From contig OZ026840.1 of assembly GCA_964023205.1 (NCBI GenBank), forward strand, positions 34,885,336 through 34,949,335: 64,000 bases of DNA, in the 5' to 3' direction. Positions 46,436 to 60,500 of the stretch are shown piece by piece; within the stretch, counting starts at the first letter, position 1; each line of letters opens with the position of its first letter. The DNA comes from Lutraria lutraria (Eukaryota > Mollusca > Bivalvia > Venerida > Mactridae). Both the position numbers and the translations under genes were made by a program. Below the pieces are notes generated by a model. The model searched no databases. It saw only the letters and a list, made by a program, of their open reading frames with translations, and was not told the DNA's origin.

Positions 46436-46770
46436 TTTAATGGAATTTATTAGCCTCAGTAAGTGTTTTAATATAATTCATTAGTCCTTAGTAAGTGTTT
46501 TAGTAGAATTTAGCAGCCTTAGTATTAGTTTTAATGGAATTTGTTAGTCATCAGTTAGTATTTTTAATGGAATTTATCTTAGTAAGTGGTTTAATGGAAT
46601 TTAGCAGTCCCTAGTAAGTGTTTTAATGGAATTAAGCAGGCCTTGGTAAGTGTTTTAATGGAATTTAGCAGCCCTTAGTAAGTGAATTCTTAATGGAATT
46701 TAGCAGTCCTTAGTAAGTGCTTTAATGGAATTTAGCAGCCCTTAGTTAGTGTATTCTTAATGGAATATAT
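46436..46770. repeat. Minisatellite of about 30-35-bp units, about ten copies
   Basis: Units follow TTTTAATGGAATTTAGCAGC + CCTTAGTAAGTG with small indels. Central copies are most alike; the outer ones are diverged. Confidence 0.9.
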
Positions 46771-47067
46771 ATTGTATATATTGTTCAACTTCAACAAAAT
46801 ACATCTTTTTGAATATTATATGTTACCCCAGTGAAAATGTATCAGACTGAATCCGTCGCCCAATGCCCCTGCATATGACCTCACATGAACATCAAGCATA
46901 TATTCGGTGTAGTGTTGGCCAGTAAGACCATTTGCAAGGAAACAGAGGTTGATGTGGCCATCCCAGTTGACTCGACCCAAATTATCACCGAGCCTCTAAA
47001 ACAAGAGCCATGTTAAAACGCTCTCCTGATCGTCTCCACACGATGAATCTGTCAGTTTAGCCTAGAC

Positions 47068-47310
47068 AATGCCTTCCTCCACCCACACCAATATAAAAAT
47101 CCATCTCCGAACTTTTCATAAAACATTTATAAAACTTACTAGTAAGGAATGAAGATATAATCGAGACAATTGATCCAGTAATAAAGGATATAATCACAGA
47201 AAACAAGGCATTCCATAGGTAGGATAAGTGATAATTTTATATCCATGTGAAAATACATATGAATATAAATACATACAATGTTGTAACTACACGCATATTT
47301 ACTGCCAATT
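47068..47310 (-). pseudogene. Duplicated symporter exon 13 with flanks (dead pseudo-exon)
   Basis: The minus strand matches 52633-52810 and flanking intron: the exon core TATCCTACCTATGGAATGCC, TCCTTTATTACTGGATCAAT and the donor ACTAGTAAGT are kept. The acceptor AG has become AC (TTTTCACATGG) and an insertion after TGGATA makes a TAA stop. It lies outside the symporter gene, about 4.3 kb past its stop codon. Confidence 0.85.
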
Positions 47311-47349
47311 AATGAGTGAGCAGTGACGTAAATCGGTAATAGCTCATCT

Positions 47350-47905
47350 GTTTAGCTCAGTGGTTAGAGCGTTGGTCTACTAATAAAGAAGTTGTGAGTT
47401 CGAACTCACACAGCTGGTGACGTGACTGAATTTATTCAAGTATGAGAGGGACTAAGCTCATGATTCTCTTCTTAAAATCTAGACTTTTTAGATATAGAAT
47501 TTTAATATAATAACTATCAAATCTTTTGAATACTTAATATTTTCCTTGATTCATGAAATTGGGAAAAGGATTAGTAAAATGCATATAATAAGGTTAAATC
47601 TTATAAAAGAACTTAATCATATTTCCCACAGCAGGCTACAGCTGATAACTTCTTTCAAATATCAGATTGCACAGCCATCTATTAAACCAGCCAAATAAAT
47701 ATGTTAATATGTCTGGATTGATTTTATTCATCGCGATAGACATCACAAATGGAGAGCAAAAATGTTTAGTATTAAATATTAATATATTCATGAAATCAAA
47801 GAGACAAATGTTAAAGAATGTCGTGTTTTTTTATCTCAGGCTGTGAATGAAAACCCCATTACGGATTTTATGAAACTGTCATCTATGTAAAAGCTCATTT
47901 GAATA
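47350..47905 (+). repeat. Dispersed repeat family R1 with tRNA-like head
   Basis: The head TTTAGCTCAGTGGTTAGAGC (A box) and GTGAGTTCGAACTCACAC (B box) at 47352-47424 looks like a tRNA, but the anticodon stem (TTGGTCTACTAATAAAG) cannot pair normally. The body continues with the blocks seen at 5395-5735. Interpreted as a SINE-like family. Confidence 0.65.
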
Positions 47906-49800
47906 ATTTTAATTAATCAAAGTACTGAAAGTACTGGCGGACATTATTTTTCCATACCTCTGGTTGTATGAATAATAAATTACAAAGATAGATACATACA
48001 TTTTTTTCACAAAGAATCAAACTTTAATTATTCGATTATTAGACAAGATTTTATCCCCAACTTGAGTTCCGTGATTCAAATCAAAGCACTGTGAGCACTG
48101 TTAGGAGCGAAGTTTAAATGTGTTAGATGAAGTCATCTTTTAAAAATTAAAAACCTGTGTTACCACCATTATGAATCATAATTTGAAGGTCAATAATAAA
48201 TAATTTTGGCACAATGTACTTCTTTAGCCAATTAACCTAAAATATCAAGGACGAGCTACATCTATTTACTGTTTACCTGGAAGAAATATTTCTATACCCA
48301 TACTGCTAAAAGACATGACATACAGTAAAAAGTCCTAGGACTGTATTAGCAACATTTGAAATGTTGATTTGGGATATAGGAATTGCGAACAAAAATTCTG
48401 TTTCAGCCATGATTTTTTCCATTTTTCATCTCTTTTTAATAAATATGGTTGTATAAAAACATTCAACGAATGTGTACATGTATTAAGAGGAAGATGAAAT
48501 GTTTAAAGCATCTTTTCTAAATGTTATACATTCAAAATATGTGTAGAAAGGAAAATGTCAAATCTGATTTTGGCTGTCGGATTATCAACAGATGTTTTTA
48601 TTCGTCAACTTGTTTAAGCTTTAGACTACAAAATGTTATAAATGGAGTAGAGTTTACCACGACGATAAAGTTAAGCTTTTAAATGAGTTTATGATAATTT
48701 TATGAAACATCAAATCCATTTAGGCGTTCGTGTCTAGTGTTATGCTAATTCTAAATCGGGTAGGTAGGTAGGGTTTTTGTAAAAATGTAGTTAGAATTTG
48801 CATAAATCAATATATCTGTGTGGTGTACGAAACATTACCTTTCAAATACATTTTATTCACCGAAGGAAAGATCCTACATATATATCACACCTATTTTATT
48901 CAAAATGTAAGCCATTTTCTTATTTTGAATGAAGCATACATTCAGATTATAGCTTCTATCACTTGCCTAAAAGGTTGACAATCAGGCCTAAAAACGGTTC
49001 GTTTCTTGTTACATGCTCGTTCAAATAAGGTGAGTGGGTGGGGGATTTTTGTTGTTATTTATGTTCCCGAAAGCGACTGGAAAGGTTAAAAACGAGACAG
49101 TGGATGTGCCTGATAAAAAATCAAGGGTCGCGGAGAAAAACTTTTGTATGTCGTACAACCAGCAGCAAACATTTTTTACGCCTTAGAGTTTAAAAAATAC
49201 AGAGAATTCAAATTTATGCAAACATGTTTACTTTAGATCAGTATGCAGTGATGAATTATTATATGTATGAATCATAATAGATGGTAAATCCTTGATACTT
49301 CTAATATTCCCCCAAAAATGTAGGGGCAGTAAGTCGGCCGAACTTTTGTTCAGAAGTACAGTACATGGGCAACAAAACACTGATCAAGACAAAAAAGGGA
49401 TAAGATTGGCAGAACAAAGTCAGTCGAGTGAGCAGTAAACAATACTCTTTTTGTGTCTTAGCTGCCTTCCCACTCAAAGTCACATGGGATAAGAGAGTCA
49501 GCTGTCGAAATTATTTGATGAAGACTGGACTGGATCAGCTCAACTCGGAGGCTGGCCAATGGCTATTTCATATTTTTTTTCCATAACTTAAGAAGATTAG
49601 GAGTTTGCTAGTTATTAAATTTGGCCGAGGTGTTATGAAGTTGAGAAGCAGCCCATGGCAAGTTCTGGTCACGAGATAAGCACAACAACAGCAAAAAACA
49701 CAGAACAAGAGAAAAAATCATTTTTAAAAGGTCCATCGAATTCTAGATTAACTCAAGACAAATTTATTCTAAATGTCATTTAATTTAGATAATATCAATA
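47906..49800. other. No recognisable gene
   Basis: AT-rich, with a short block (48083-48123) shared with 28538-28577. The minus frame at 49301-49483 has no support. Confidence 0.45.
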
Positions 49801-49812
49801 GCTATATGTATG

Positions 49813-50000
49813 TACAGTAAAACACCTGAAAACTGGACTCCCAGAAAACACGAATTCCCTGAAAATCGGACAATTTTTCAAGTCCTGTTTTTCGGATATT
49901 TTATCAAAAGCTCTGTGAAAACCGGAATTTTCAGAAAACCGGACTTCTGGTCTAGTCCGGAAGGGGTCCAGATTTTAAAGGTTTACTCTATATATATCCG
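49813..50000 (+). mobile_element. Possible pogo-like MITE
   Basis: Starts TACAGTAAAACACCTGAAAA and ends TTTTAAAGGTTTACTCTATA, with GAAAACCGGA-type units inside. Resembles pogo/Tigger-type termini (ACAGTAAAAC). Confidence 0.45.
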
Positions 50001-50704
50001 ACCTTAGTTTGTATATCATTAAGATTATGACGAAATATTTAAATAATTAATTCGGTTATTAGTTTATAAAAACAAACAAATAATTCGCATGTTCTGTAAT
50101 ATGCTATACGTACTATGAACTAGACATGTATACGGTAGTTTAGTTAGTTTAGTTACAAAAAGACATATTTGCCTATGAACATATATCCAGCACATACATG
50201 TTTATAACATTTAAAGTATTCATATATACATTTTATATAAACAATAAACTATGTGTATATGATGTAGATTGGAAAGCATATTTATACACAATTAAGCTAT
50301 CTGTATTGATGTCAATAGAATAATGTATACGTACATATATTTTAGGCCTAATATAAATCAGCTCAAATTGAGAGATTTAAGGTATATAAGATTCGCTTAG
50401 TCGATGGACCTGTTACTGACAAAAGACATAAAACGTATATGATGTAATTGCCAAAGAAATAAAGACAATTGGGAAAATACTAAGTTTATGATATTAATAT
50501 GTTTTTTATTGTATTGAGCAGAATATTACAGTATTATGAATATAACACATTAAGACCACGTTCGGGATATCAATAAAAACGGTCTACACATAGAATTATG
50601 AAAGAAATATTGAAAACCTCTCTGGAAATAAGTGATCATTATAATTATATGGTAAAAAAACTGAGGTGGCCGCTTAGTAATGTTCTATTGCATACATTTA
50701 GCCC

Positions 50705-50923
50705 GTAAAGTGGAATCAAACGATTGAAATAACGTCGTTTTCAACGTCAAAACGGACATTTTGACGGTATTTATAGTGCCTCTGAAAATACCTATCGCTC
50801 TATATCAATTTATGTAGATATTTATTCAAATAGAAATCTAAAAGCGGTGAATAAAATTACCGTAAAAATGACCATTTTGACTTCGAAAACGACGTTTTTT
50901 TCAATCGTTTGGTTCCACCTTAA
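50705..50923. mobile_element. 219-bp MITE with about 60-bp inverted ends
   Basis: Left end AAAGTGGAATCAAACGATTG and right end CAATCGTTTGGTTCCACCTT are complementary and extend inward through ACGTCGTTTTC and CATTTTGACGGTA. No coding. Confidence 0.85.
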
Positions 50924-51038
50924 TCCGATAATTAATTTCCTTTTTTTTCAAATATAGGTGACGTGCCTATTGAACATTAAAGAGTGTCTAGATAATTGTA
51001 CTGGTTCAGTTTAGAATACTTTGGCTTTGTGTTTTCAT

Positions 51039-51500
51039 TAGTGGTGCAACGATATACCGATATATTGCGATACAGCGTCGGACCGATACGTACCGCGGTA
51101 CGACATCCATGTACCGCGATATTTTCTTTGATAATTGAGCATATAATCCATTGAATTGAATGAATGCAAATACAATTTTTGGTGTTGTTTTGAACCATCA
51201 AAGACCGATTCATCGCGATCGATCGATCCCTCTGAATAACCAATTGTTTCCCAATAAACCTATACTGGTACAATGTGTAAAACTAATTTCTCAATTGGTG
51301 GTCCAGTACTGATCAGCCATCTACTGGTTACACTATATGAATGAACTACATGTACCTTATACAGTTATATCTCTAAGTGGTACTGGATTAACACTTGAGT
51401 AGAACAGTGGCTTTAGTTTTATTGTGTTTTTCATTACTACACGGCATTGCAATACAATGTATATCGCAATACGGGTTATGTCATATCGTTGCACCCCTAG
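51039..51500. mobile_element. hAT-like MITE just downstream of the symporter stop codon
   Basis: Left TAGTGGTGCAACGATA and right TATCGTTGCACCCCTA are the widespread hAT-type end TAGGGGTGCAACGATA, with subterminal CGATAT and GTACCGCGGTAC motifs. It ends 35 bases from the symporter stop at 51535, so it probably supplies part of the 3' UTR. Confidence 0.8.
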
Positions 51501-51534
51501 TTTTTTTTTATAAATATTTGAATCCGTTGATATA

Positions 51535-54500
51535 TCACAGTTTAGTTCCATCTTCTGAAGACCGTCTACCGTTAGATAACTTTGTCATCTCCATGTTACC
51601 CACTGTATCATGAGCTTCATAACCATTGTTCATATAATCAAAACGTGAGACTTTATCTTTATCGTCTCTAGCTGGTTTCTGCAACAAGAAGTGAAGTCAC
51701 TGTAACTGTAAGCTATTCTCAATTATTTCAATTTTAAAAACAGCGTATAGCAAGATGCTTCTTCTAATTAAACAAAAAAACACATTATCAATGCGGCGTC
51801 TTTTGCACAATCTGAATGTCATAATAGTCTCAGAAAATATTAATAACCCTGCAATTAAGAAATTCATGATAATTAGAAAAAAACACATCGTAAATGCTAC
51901 GTCAGTAGGTAATACATGTATATACATATTGTATATATATTGCACCTGTTTGAATTTTCACTAGGGTAACATAGAATATTCAAAATATTAAAAAGTTCCT
52001 TTCTACCGTGATTGGTCCTACACAAAGCGTTCATCAACAAAATTTGAACATACTATTTTATTTTTATCATCCTAATTAATTTACATTATCATCGACACAA
52101 AAACATTTTAGGAATAACAACTACGTTCTATATAAAGATTTATTATTACTTACATTTGTCTCCATGTCAAATCTATTGATTTTTTTACAACATAATGGTA
52201 GGTAACAACAGATACGATCTACAGCTGTATGTATCAGTTTCGGGTCTACGTTGTCTGGATCATTGAAATCTGAAATAAAACATACACATTACACTTAGGC
52301 ACTCAAACAAAGTTGTTTTATGGAATTTGCTAGATAATGTTCAGAACGATGTTTAGTCAACGTGGTCCATGGCCTTGGAACTATTTGTGTATGTATAAAA
52401 AATTTATTCAACTGTTTTCTTACTGGTCTTAGCAAACTTGATTTTATCTGCTTGAGCTTACCAGTCAGGTTTTATTACTAGTATTATGGATCCAATTCTT
52501 GATAGTACTTTTCATTGCAATGTACCCACCACTGTTACCAGTTCTGTTCTGTTACCAGCACAATACACTCAAACTAACTACTTAATTAAATAAATACATT
52601 GCAGTTTGTAAGACACAGAATAGAGGAATGTGTCAAACTTCCCCATCCACCCATATCAATGTAAAAATCCATCCATCTGAACTTTTCATAAAACATTTAT
52701 AAAACTTACTAGTAAGTAATGAAGATATAATCGAAACAATTGTTCCAGTAATAAAGGATATAATCACAGCAAACAAGGCATACCATAGGTAGGATATGTG
52801 ATATATCCATCTGAAAATTAATATACGAGGTTTATTTACATTGAATTTTATAGAGGGAATTCGGGGCCGAAATTTCACTTCGGATGAGACCAGGTTTTCG
52901 GATAATCGGAGTTCGGATAATCGGGGTTTTACTGTAGATATGTACGTTGTTGCAACTACATAAGAGAGGAGCAGCGGTGTAGGGGTAGAGCGTCGAACTC
53001 CTAACCCGGAGGTTTCTGGTTCGAATCCAGTCAGTGGCGGACTTTGATCGGAACTTTCAAAATCCCTTCTTTCGGCGCGAGTACTGGTCAGAATCCAGGA
53101 AGCAGTCATCGAGAGTAGTTAATATAAGTTGTAAGAACTTGCTCTACAATCGATGTAAAATAAATAAGTTTAAACTAACTACATGCATATTTATTAACAA
53201 TTTATGATTCTGCATTATAGTAGATCGAGAATAGGCCGCGACCGTGGTCCAGTGGTTTATGCGCTGGAATTGTAACCTGGCAATCCGGGTCACGACAGGT
53301 CATAACCCAATTATATATATGATTATATACTATAAAAAAATACAAAAAAATGATGATTAACCTCTTCATGTGAAAAAGTTGACGTTTCCTAGTGGAATGG
53401 TAAGTTAGTATTGGTTTAAAAAAAGTTTAGGAAAACTGGTTGGGTGGACTTGCCGTAGTATGTAACTGAAATATCATTGTAAAACAGTATTAAACCCAAT
53501 AAAACGAAAACAAGCCAAGCACATATAAACACTAGACCCTTCAAATCCAATCAAAGAAATCGATAATTTAGAAATAACTTTATATCTAGCCTTATTGAGG
53601 AAACTTTAACATTTTTAAAGATTCCTTGAATTACGTTCACTTGCATTAAATAGCAATCTATTCTTTACCAGAAAAAATATCTCCTCACTATATATGGTTT
53701 AAATATCTTTCACATTGTACCAAGCCCGCCAAAAAACATTAAAACAATATCAACCATTCATGTAATGTATCCTGTAAAATCAATATCGCCTGGGCATTTA
53801 TTGGTGTATATATACAGGAGCTGCATTAAAATTCGCTTACAATTTATCATCGGTTGCTTGGATACTGTTCACTGACGTGGATACCATTGTTGTAGAAGAG
53901 AATAGTTTTGTTGATGTGGCATTCATTAGTTCATTTGTAACACTACAAGTATTGTTGAAATGGTCACAGGCGACAGTGCTCACATGCTGTACCTCTGGTA
54001 GTGGCAATAAGACGGTACCACCAACTCCCACCCAAAACGTGAGTACAGCACTAACGATCAAACCAGACAGGGCTCCCTGAAGAGATAAATCGAGAAAAAA
54101 TGGCTGCCATGGCTGGTTAACTTGTCAAAATATTATTTGAAATAAATTTAAAAAGGGGTTCAGCCGGTAATAAAATGTAAAAAAGTACTATTTTGAAATA
54201 AACTATGGGTTTTATAGAAATGTCTGAAAATATCACATTTAAATAAATGGACAAAAAACTCTAATGAAGCGATAAAGACAAAACTATTCTGTACACACTC
54301 TAACTTCTTTTTGTACAAAAAGAATATTATCAATTTACCCATTCATTTATCCATGGAAAGAATAGACCAGATATAAATAATCCTAGAAGTGGACCGCCAA
54401 CCATGCCAAAGATGCTCAACATTATCTGTGATAAAAAAACCGCAAACTGTATGAGTATAGATTTATACTAAACTTGTGTGAGTGAAAAACCAATTATTTT

Positions 54501-57500
54501 CAAAATCTAGACTTTTTAATTATAGAATTTTAATGCAACAGTAAAACTTTCAGAATATTTAATTACCTACATGCATAAAATTGGGAAAATAAAGTTGTCG
54601 CTTCAAGTATGCAAACAAATTATTCAAATGTAAACTGTATTTTCAAATCTTATAATATCAATTAGTAGTTTGGGTGAATCGTGACTGAGTCAATGAAATA
54701 ACACGTATCCTTCAGTTACAAATATAAATACATAAATGTATACAAATAATTCTACTACACGTCAAACAATATTATTCAGTTACCACAATTTAATTTCAAT
54801 TGTGATACAGACTACATCAGAAAAAGTGTCCGTAGCCTAGATAGGTAAAAGACATGAACATGAATGTAAAACCGACAACAGTCACCTATTTAAATTTTTA
54901 CTTAAAAGTATAAATGCAGTGGTCGTCAGAAGACATATAATATTTCAATTTAATAATGAAAAAAATCCCATGCATATAAAGATTACAACATCTGAATTAA
55001 TCTAAATTCCAAAATGATAACATGGAATATCTTGAGACGAAAATGTTTGGAAAGGGGGGGGGGGGATAAATCTTTAAAGGGAAAAAAGAGTAATAAGAAT
55101 TCAACGAAATTTACAAACTGGATGGAGACATGATTAAACGTTGTACATTTGTATTCATTTTCAGTTACCTGCAACACAGTCTGTCCAAGAAACTGTGAGA
55201 TGAAAGCGACCCCTATTACAATAACACCACATATCAAACCTGTACGACAGAGAGAATACAAGGTTTGATATAATATAACATGACATGGACTAAAAAGTAA
55301 GAATTTCGAAACCATGTATTTTTTATGTAAATTTGAGACTGAGAGGAAGCTGTCAAGCCTGCGGTCTTCTTTCACTATTAAAACAAATGACCCTGAGTGA
55401 TGTTAACCTCAGGTGAAAAAAGGCCAATTAAGCTTACAGGCCGTATTTTTACCAACAGGTGAAATAATGATCCAATATACAATGTACAACACACACATGT
55501 GTTATTTGGACCTAGCTGCATGCGACATTAAAATATTAGAATGCGCAACCATCCATTAAACGAGCCAAATAAGTATAAATCTTCTTGTTATCACTATTGA
55601 TTTAATTCAACGCAATAGACATTATTAGTAGAGATGATAAAAGTATTATATTTTACGATATCTAAAAAGAGAAATACATATATATGTATTTAAAACCATG
55701 GTTGTATTTTTTAAATCTCAAACTGTAAAGGGAATTCAAGAAACATATGTTTCAAGAATTCATACTTTATTTGAATAATTTTATTAACAGCTGTAAAAAC
55801 GTCAGGTACATGTACGGTTATTTTGTAAAATTTACCCAACAACTTGGCTAATCTTGCTATCGTTGTTGGAGATGGTGTGATGTCTTTCATTTCCCAAAAC
55901 ATCTTCACAACATCTTCCAGTATCACAATAGCCAATGCATTAAGACCAGATGAGATTGAACTTAAAGAAATAACATTTTTGAGGTTATACAAAATTACGT
56001 ACAATATAAAGTAGTAACCATATTTATACTACACAACATTAAGGCTGTAGCGAAGAGATCGTAAGATCACAATCTTGATAAAAAAGTCCAAGTTTTTCCA
56101 TAAATTTACATTTAGAAAACATAATACTTATATAATATGGCCACATTCTTCTGTCGTTTCGAGAGGGAACACTGCAAATTCAAAATATTAAGATAAAAGA
56201 GGAGAATGTCCTCATTAGGGACTGATTTTAGCCGCAGTGACAGAGTTAGCGATGATTTGCTGACATCTTCTATTTGTAAACTTGTTCATGCTTCAAGTAT
56301 AAAATTTACAATGATGATTTTATACTTATAGTCAGTCAAGTTAGCTGAAACCAGGAAGTTTTTTATGCCTATATTTCTGACTCAAAAAATAGGATCTTAC
56401 AACAAGAGGGCCAAAGTGACACTAAAAAAATCTGTCGATAATTATCCAGTGAATATTAGATTGGATCAGTTCAACTTGTGAGTATAGAAAATGTCTTTTT
56501 CATCATTCAAGTCATAGTTCAAGAGCGTTAAGGCGAATTTGATTGTCATTAAACTTGATTTATATATTATGTCCATAAACAACTTGACCAAGTCTGGTGA
56601 ACATTGAATGGGAACGTTTAAGAACAGAGAACAGAATATAGTGGAAGAAACATGCCCACTAAATACTTGCCGCATGGATTAAAGTCCCATTAGCTTTTTG
56701 CTATAAAAATATACGCAAAAAGCAAACAATTGCTGATATCATCCCAAGATAATAATTACCGACGAAACAAGCCATTTGTCTTCTTAAACACTCATTTCGC
56801 TGTGAATTTTGCTTTTGTAAACTTGAAATATATAGAGCGCGTGACGTCACTTAATGATGACTGCGGGAAAACACAGCTGTTCTATAAATACTTTTTGTTT
56901 GAAAAAAATACGGTAGTGGTTTTGGAAACATATTTTTTCTTGCTGTAAATTATGCACGGGAGGAAAACACACCGGATTCCTCTGTTATAGGACAAACAGA
57001 AACCATTACGACCGATAAATTTATATGATTATGGGACTTTAATACAATATGCCCCGTCATTAATCATTACGAAAAGGTTGTCAAAACTCACCTTAGAGAT
57101 GCACTGAATATGCAAGCAACGAACAGACCAGACAGACCAGGTACAAACGTCAATTTATCCATCACAAGAAATGGCAACAGCTGAAATTAAGAACAAATAT
57201 TAAAGAAAGCCGATGAAGGAGTTGTATATTCATTACGTAGAAAGACCACACAAGACAGTTGACGCTTCTGTGCATACACGAATGGCAGTACCTCAGATAC
57301 ATAAGGTCCTCTGTGGACAAGTGGTTCTGGTCTGAGTATGCAAGGATTTCTAGACATTTCAAGGACTGGATACTATTAGTAATTGACAGATACAATGTTA
57401 TTTCTGTGGTCGTTTGCATTTAAAACCATTTTGCATGCACCAAATTGGAAAAAAATTGCGGAGAACAAAATACTGGCACATAATCTAAGTAACTGCCAGC

Positions 57501-60500
57501 TGGTAGACAAACGGACAACCCCACTCTCGAAATTTTTATTTTTAGAACTGCTTTAACACCATCTCCATTTTCTCCATTATAGTATACATGTACTGTATTT
57601 TCATTCATTTTCGATGGTTTCAATTTTCGTGGTTTTTACTAAAATGGCTATGTCGTGGGGGACACAAATTCGTGGATTTTGATTTTTGAAAAGAATGCCT
57701 TATCTCTACATTTAAATTCCTGGGGTTTTGATTTCATGGATCAGCCGACCCACGAAATCCACGAAATTAAATCCCCAACAAAAATTAATGATCCCACAGT
57801 ATTATGATGTCAATATTTACATACTTGATCTCTTGCTTGTACATGGCCAAGTATATACGGATCACAAGAATTGTATGTAGCATAAATAACAATACCAACA
57901 ACGCATACTAATGTTGATAATATCAATGTTAATGGTAGACTCAGGTACAAGGCTCTGAAATGAATTAACATTATGGTAATTAGAGTATTCATTGATATAA
58001 CTGACAAAAAGTAAGAAACATTGAATAAATGCTCTATTCTTGAACATTCTCAAACAATGAAATAAAATGTTCTGTTTGGTTATCAGACCACTTCATTCAT
58101 GATTAGTTTTACAAAGTTGATTTATCTTAAATGAATATCTTTTCAATGGATAAAGCATAAAATTCTTTAACAATGAAATAACATATTCTGTTTTGTTTGG
58201 TAACCAAAACCGCTTCATTCATGATTAGTTTTACATTTTTACAAAGTTGACTCATCTTTAATTTTATATATTTTCAATCCATAAAACATTTTTTCCAGAT
58301 TATTGTTAAGTTTGTAAAAGTTATATTAATCTTTCAAATACTTTTGTGAATTAGTTGGATCCTTGATAGCTAGGTATCTCTGAATCATAGTTTGATTGGC
58401 TGCGTAAATTGTCAGCTGACCAACAAATGAACCAATCACAAGCGACCATACAGAATGCCTCGTTGTGGGATCACCACTCCAGCTGAAAAATGTAAACACA
58501 ACTAAAACATTTATTTCAATATTAAGAAATAAAACAGAACATTTCAGATTAACATTTTCATAAGAAATACAGACAATTGGACAAAAGTCATTCATTTTGT
58601 GAAATAGCATTCGGTCAATAAATAAATACAGTGAAATCTAAATATCAAAAACAAATTCGGGACCAAAAAGTGGTCTTAATAGCGAGTTGGTCTATATAAA
58701 AGGAAATATTGAAAACCAAAGTTCGCACATTTTGGGCCATTAAATTATTAATACCTATATAATTGTTTCAATTAAATACACTGAACGCCTTTCATAATTA
58801 CGTGTAGTCACCTATAGAGTTTTTTTATTTTGTATATATATGACACCATTAAAATACTTAAGCCAATTAAAATCCTGTAATAAACCAATTGTAAACGTTT
58901 TAAATTTACAGAATAAGTGAAGCTAAGTAAGACGGTTCGCCAAACTGGTTGTATTTGAGCATATTATTAATTCTTGACCAATGACAACGTTGCATAGTAA
59001 GACGGCTCGCCAAACTGGTTAGATTGATTTGAGCATGTTCTTAATTATTGACCAATGACGACTTTGCATAGTAAGACGACTCTCTGAACTGGATGGAATT
59101 GAGCAAAGTATTAAAAGTATATCAATGGCAATAATGGATAATAGGGCTGACCCCAAGCTCAGTATCACATAACTTTTTTCCATTTACCCGGTACATACTC
59201 TAGAAAGAAGATTCTTCCTCCATCATAAGCGATCTTCCATACAACATCGAGACCACCCAGATCTAATGCCCCTTGTGTTGTTACAGCTATCAGTCCTGCC
59301 ATCACGACAAAAGTTTGGAAAGTATCCGTCCATACCACAGCACGTAATCCACCCTATATACATTCATAAAACGAATTAGGCGTAAAAATGTGTGTTACTA
59401 TATTTTCATTTATTTTCGTTGGGCTCAATTTTCGTGTTGCTTTTGCTGAAATTGCTATTTTGTGGGGCCATAAATTCGTCGATTTTGAAAGAAAAATGCC
59501 TTATCTCTGTATTTAAATTCGTGGTGATTTGATTTCGTAGATGAGCCGACCCCACTTTATCCCGCTTTTTGATTAGCTCGAGGAACGGAAAATCCGCTTT
59601 CTTAATTTTTCTAACTTTCCACATGATTTCAAAAGCAAAACAGCCCCGATCTGCTTACTCTATTTTAATGAGCATGTAACCAAAACAGACCTTATAAATT
59701 TTATAATACTTAAACGGTTCTTGTATTAACGGTGACTGGCTATCATTCTTTTAATAGCATTGCTGTAAATCTTCACTGAATGATCATTGTCACAAAAACA
59801 TTGTTGAAGAATTGTCAAACCAAACATTGAGAAAAACAGAACAGTACCAATCAATTATATGAAAGAAATAATTGTACATGTATACAAAAGTTTGCTTTTA
59901 AAAAAAATGTTTGCCCTTTTTATAGCAATACAACCTACAGTGGTGACATGGAGTATCACTATTTAGGTGCAGGACATAGAGAAACTCGGGTCACTGTCCG
60001 GTGAGAACAATGTTATCAGGCGAGGTGATATCGTCCAGGGTGGCGAGCTTTAGCGAGTCACCCTGGACGATATCGCCGAGTCTGATAACATTGTTCTCAC
60101 CGGACAGTGACCCGAGTTTCTATTTATCATGTAACTCAGTTTTCGGAGCATAATTTAGTGTCATTTCACCTAAAATTTAGCGTTTAATTCGCTAGTGTGA
60201 TGATAACGGTCACCCGGCAAATCACACTTTAAACAGTCAACATCCGCAGATAAATAGTTCACTACAATTGGGCGAAATAATAAAAAAAAACTCCCATGGA
60301 TCACAAAATTTAATTTCACATTAAAGAAATCATTTGTTAACAATTACAAATTTGGTGAAAAATATTCAAAACAACAATTGAATACACAAAAACATACGCG
60401 CATTAATTTAAATAGTCGAGTGGGCGGAGCCAAAAAGTGTTCTCATGCTACTATAGCATCCTATTGACCTGAGAACACATAATGTTCTCAGGTCATGTGT

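Noticed and set aside
47352..47424. Functional tRNA gene
   Set aside because: A and B boxes are good, but the anticodon stem does not pair and the sequence continues into a dispersed repeat body.
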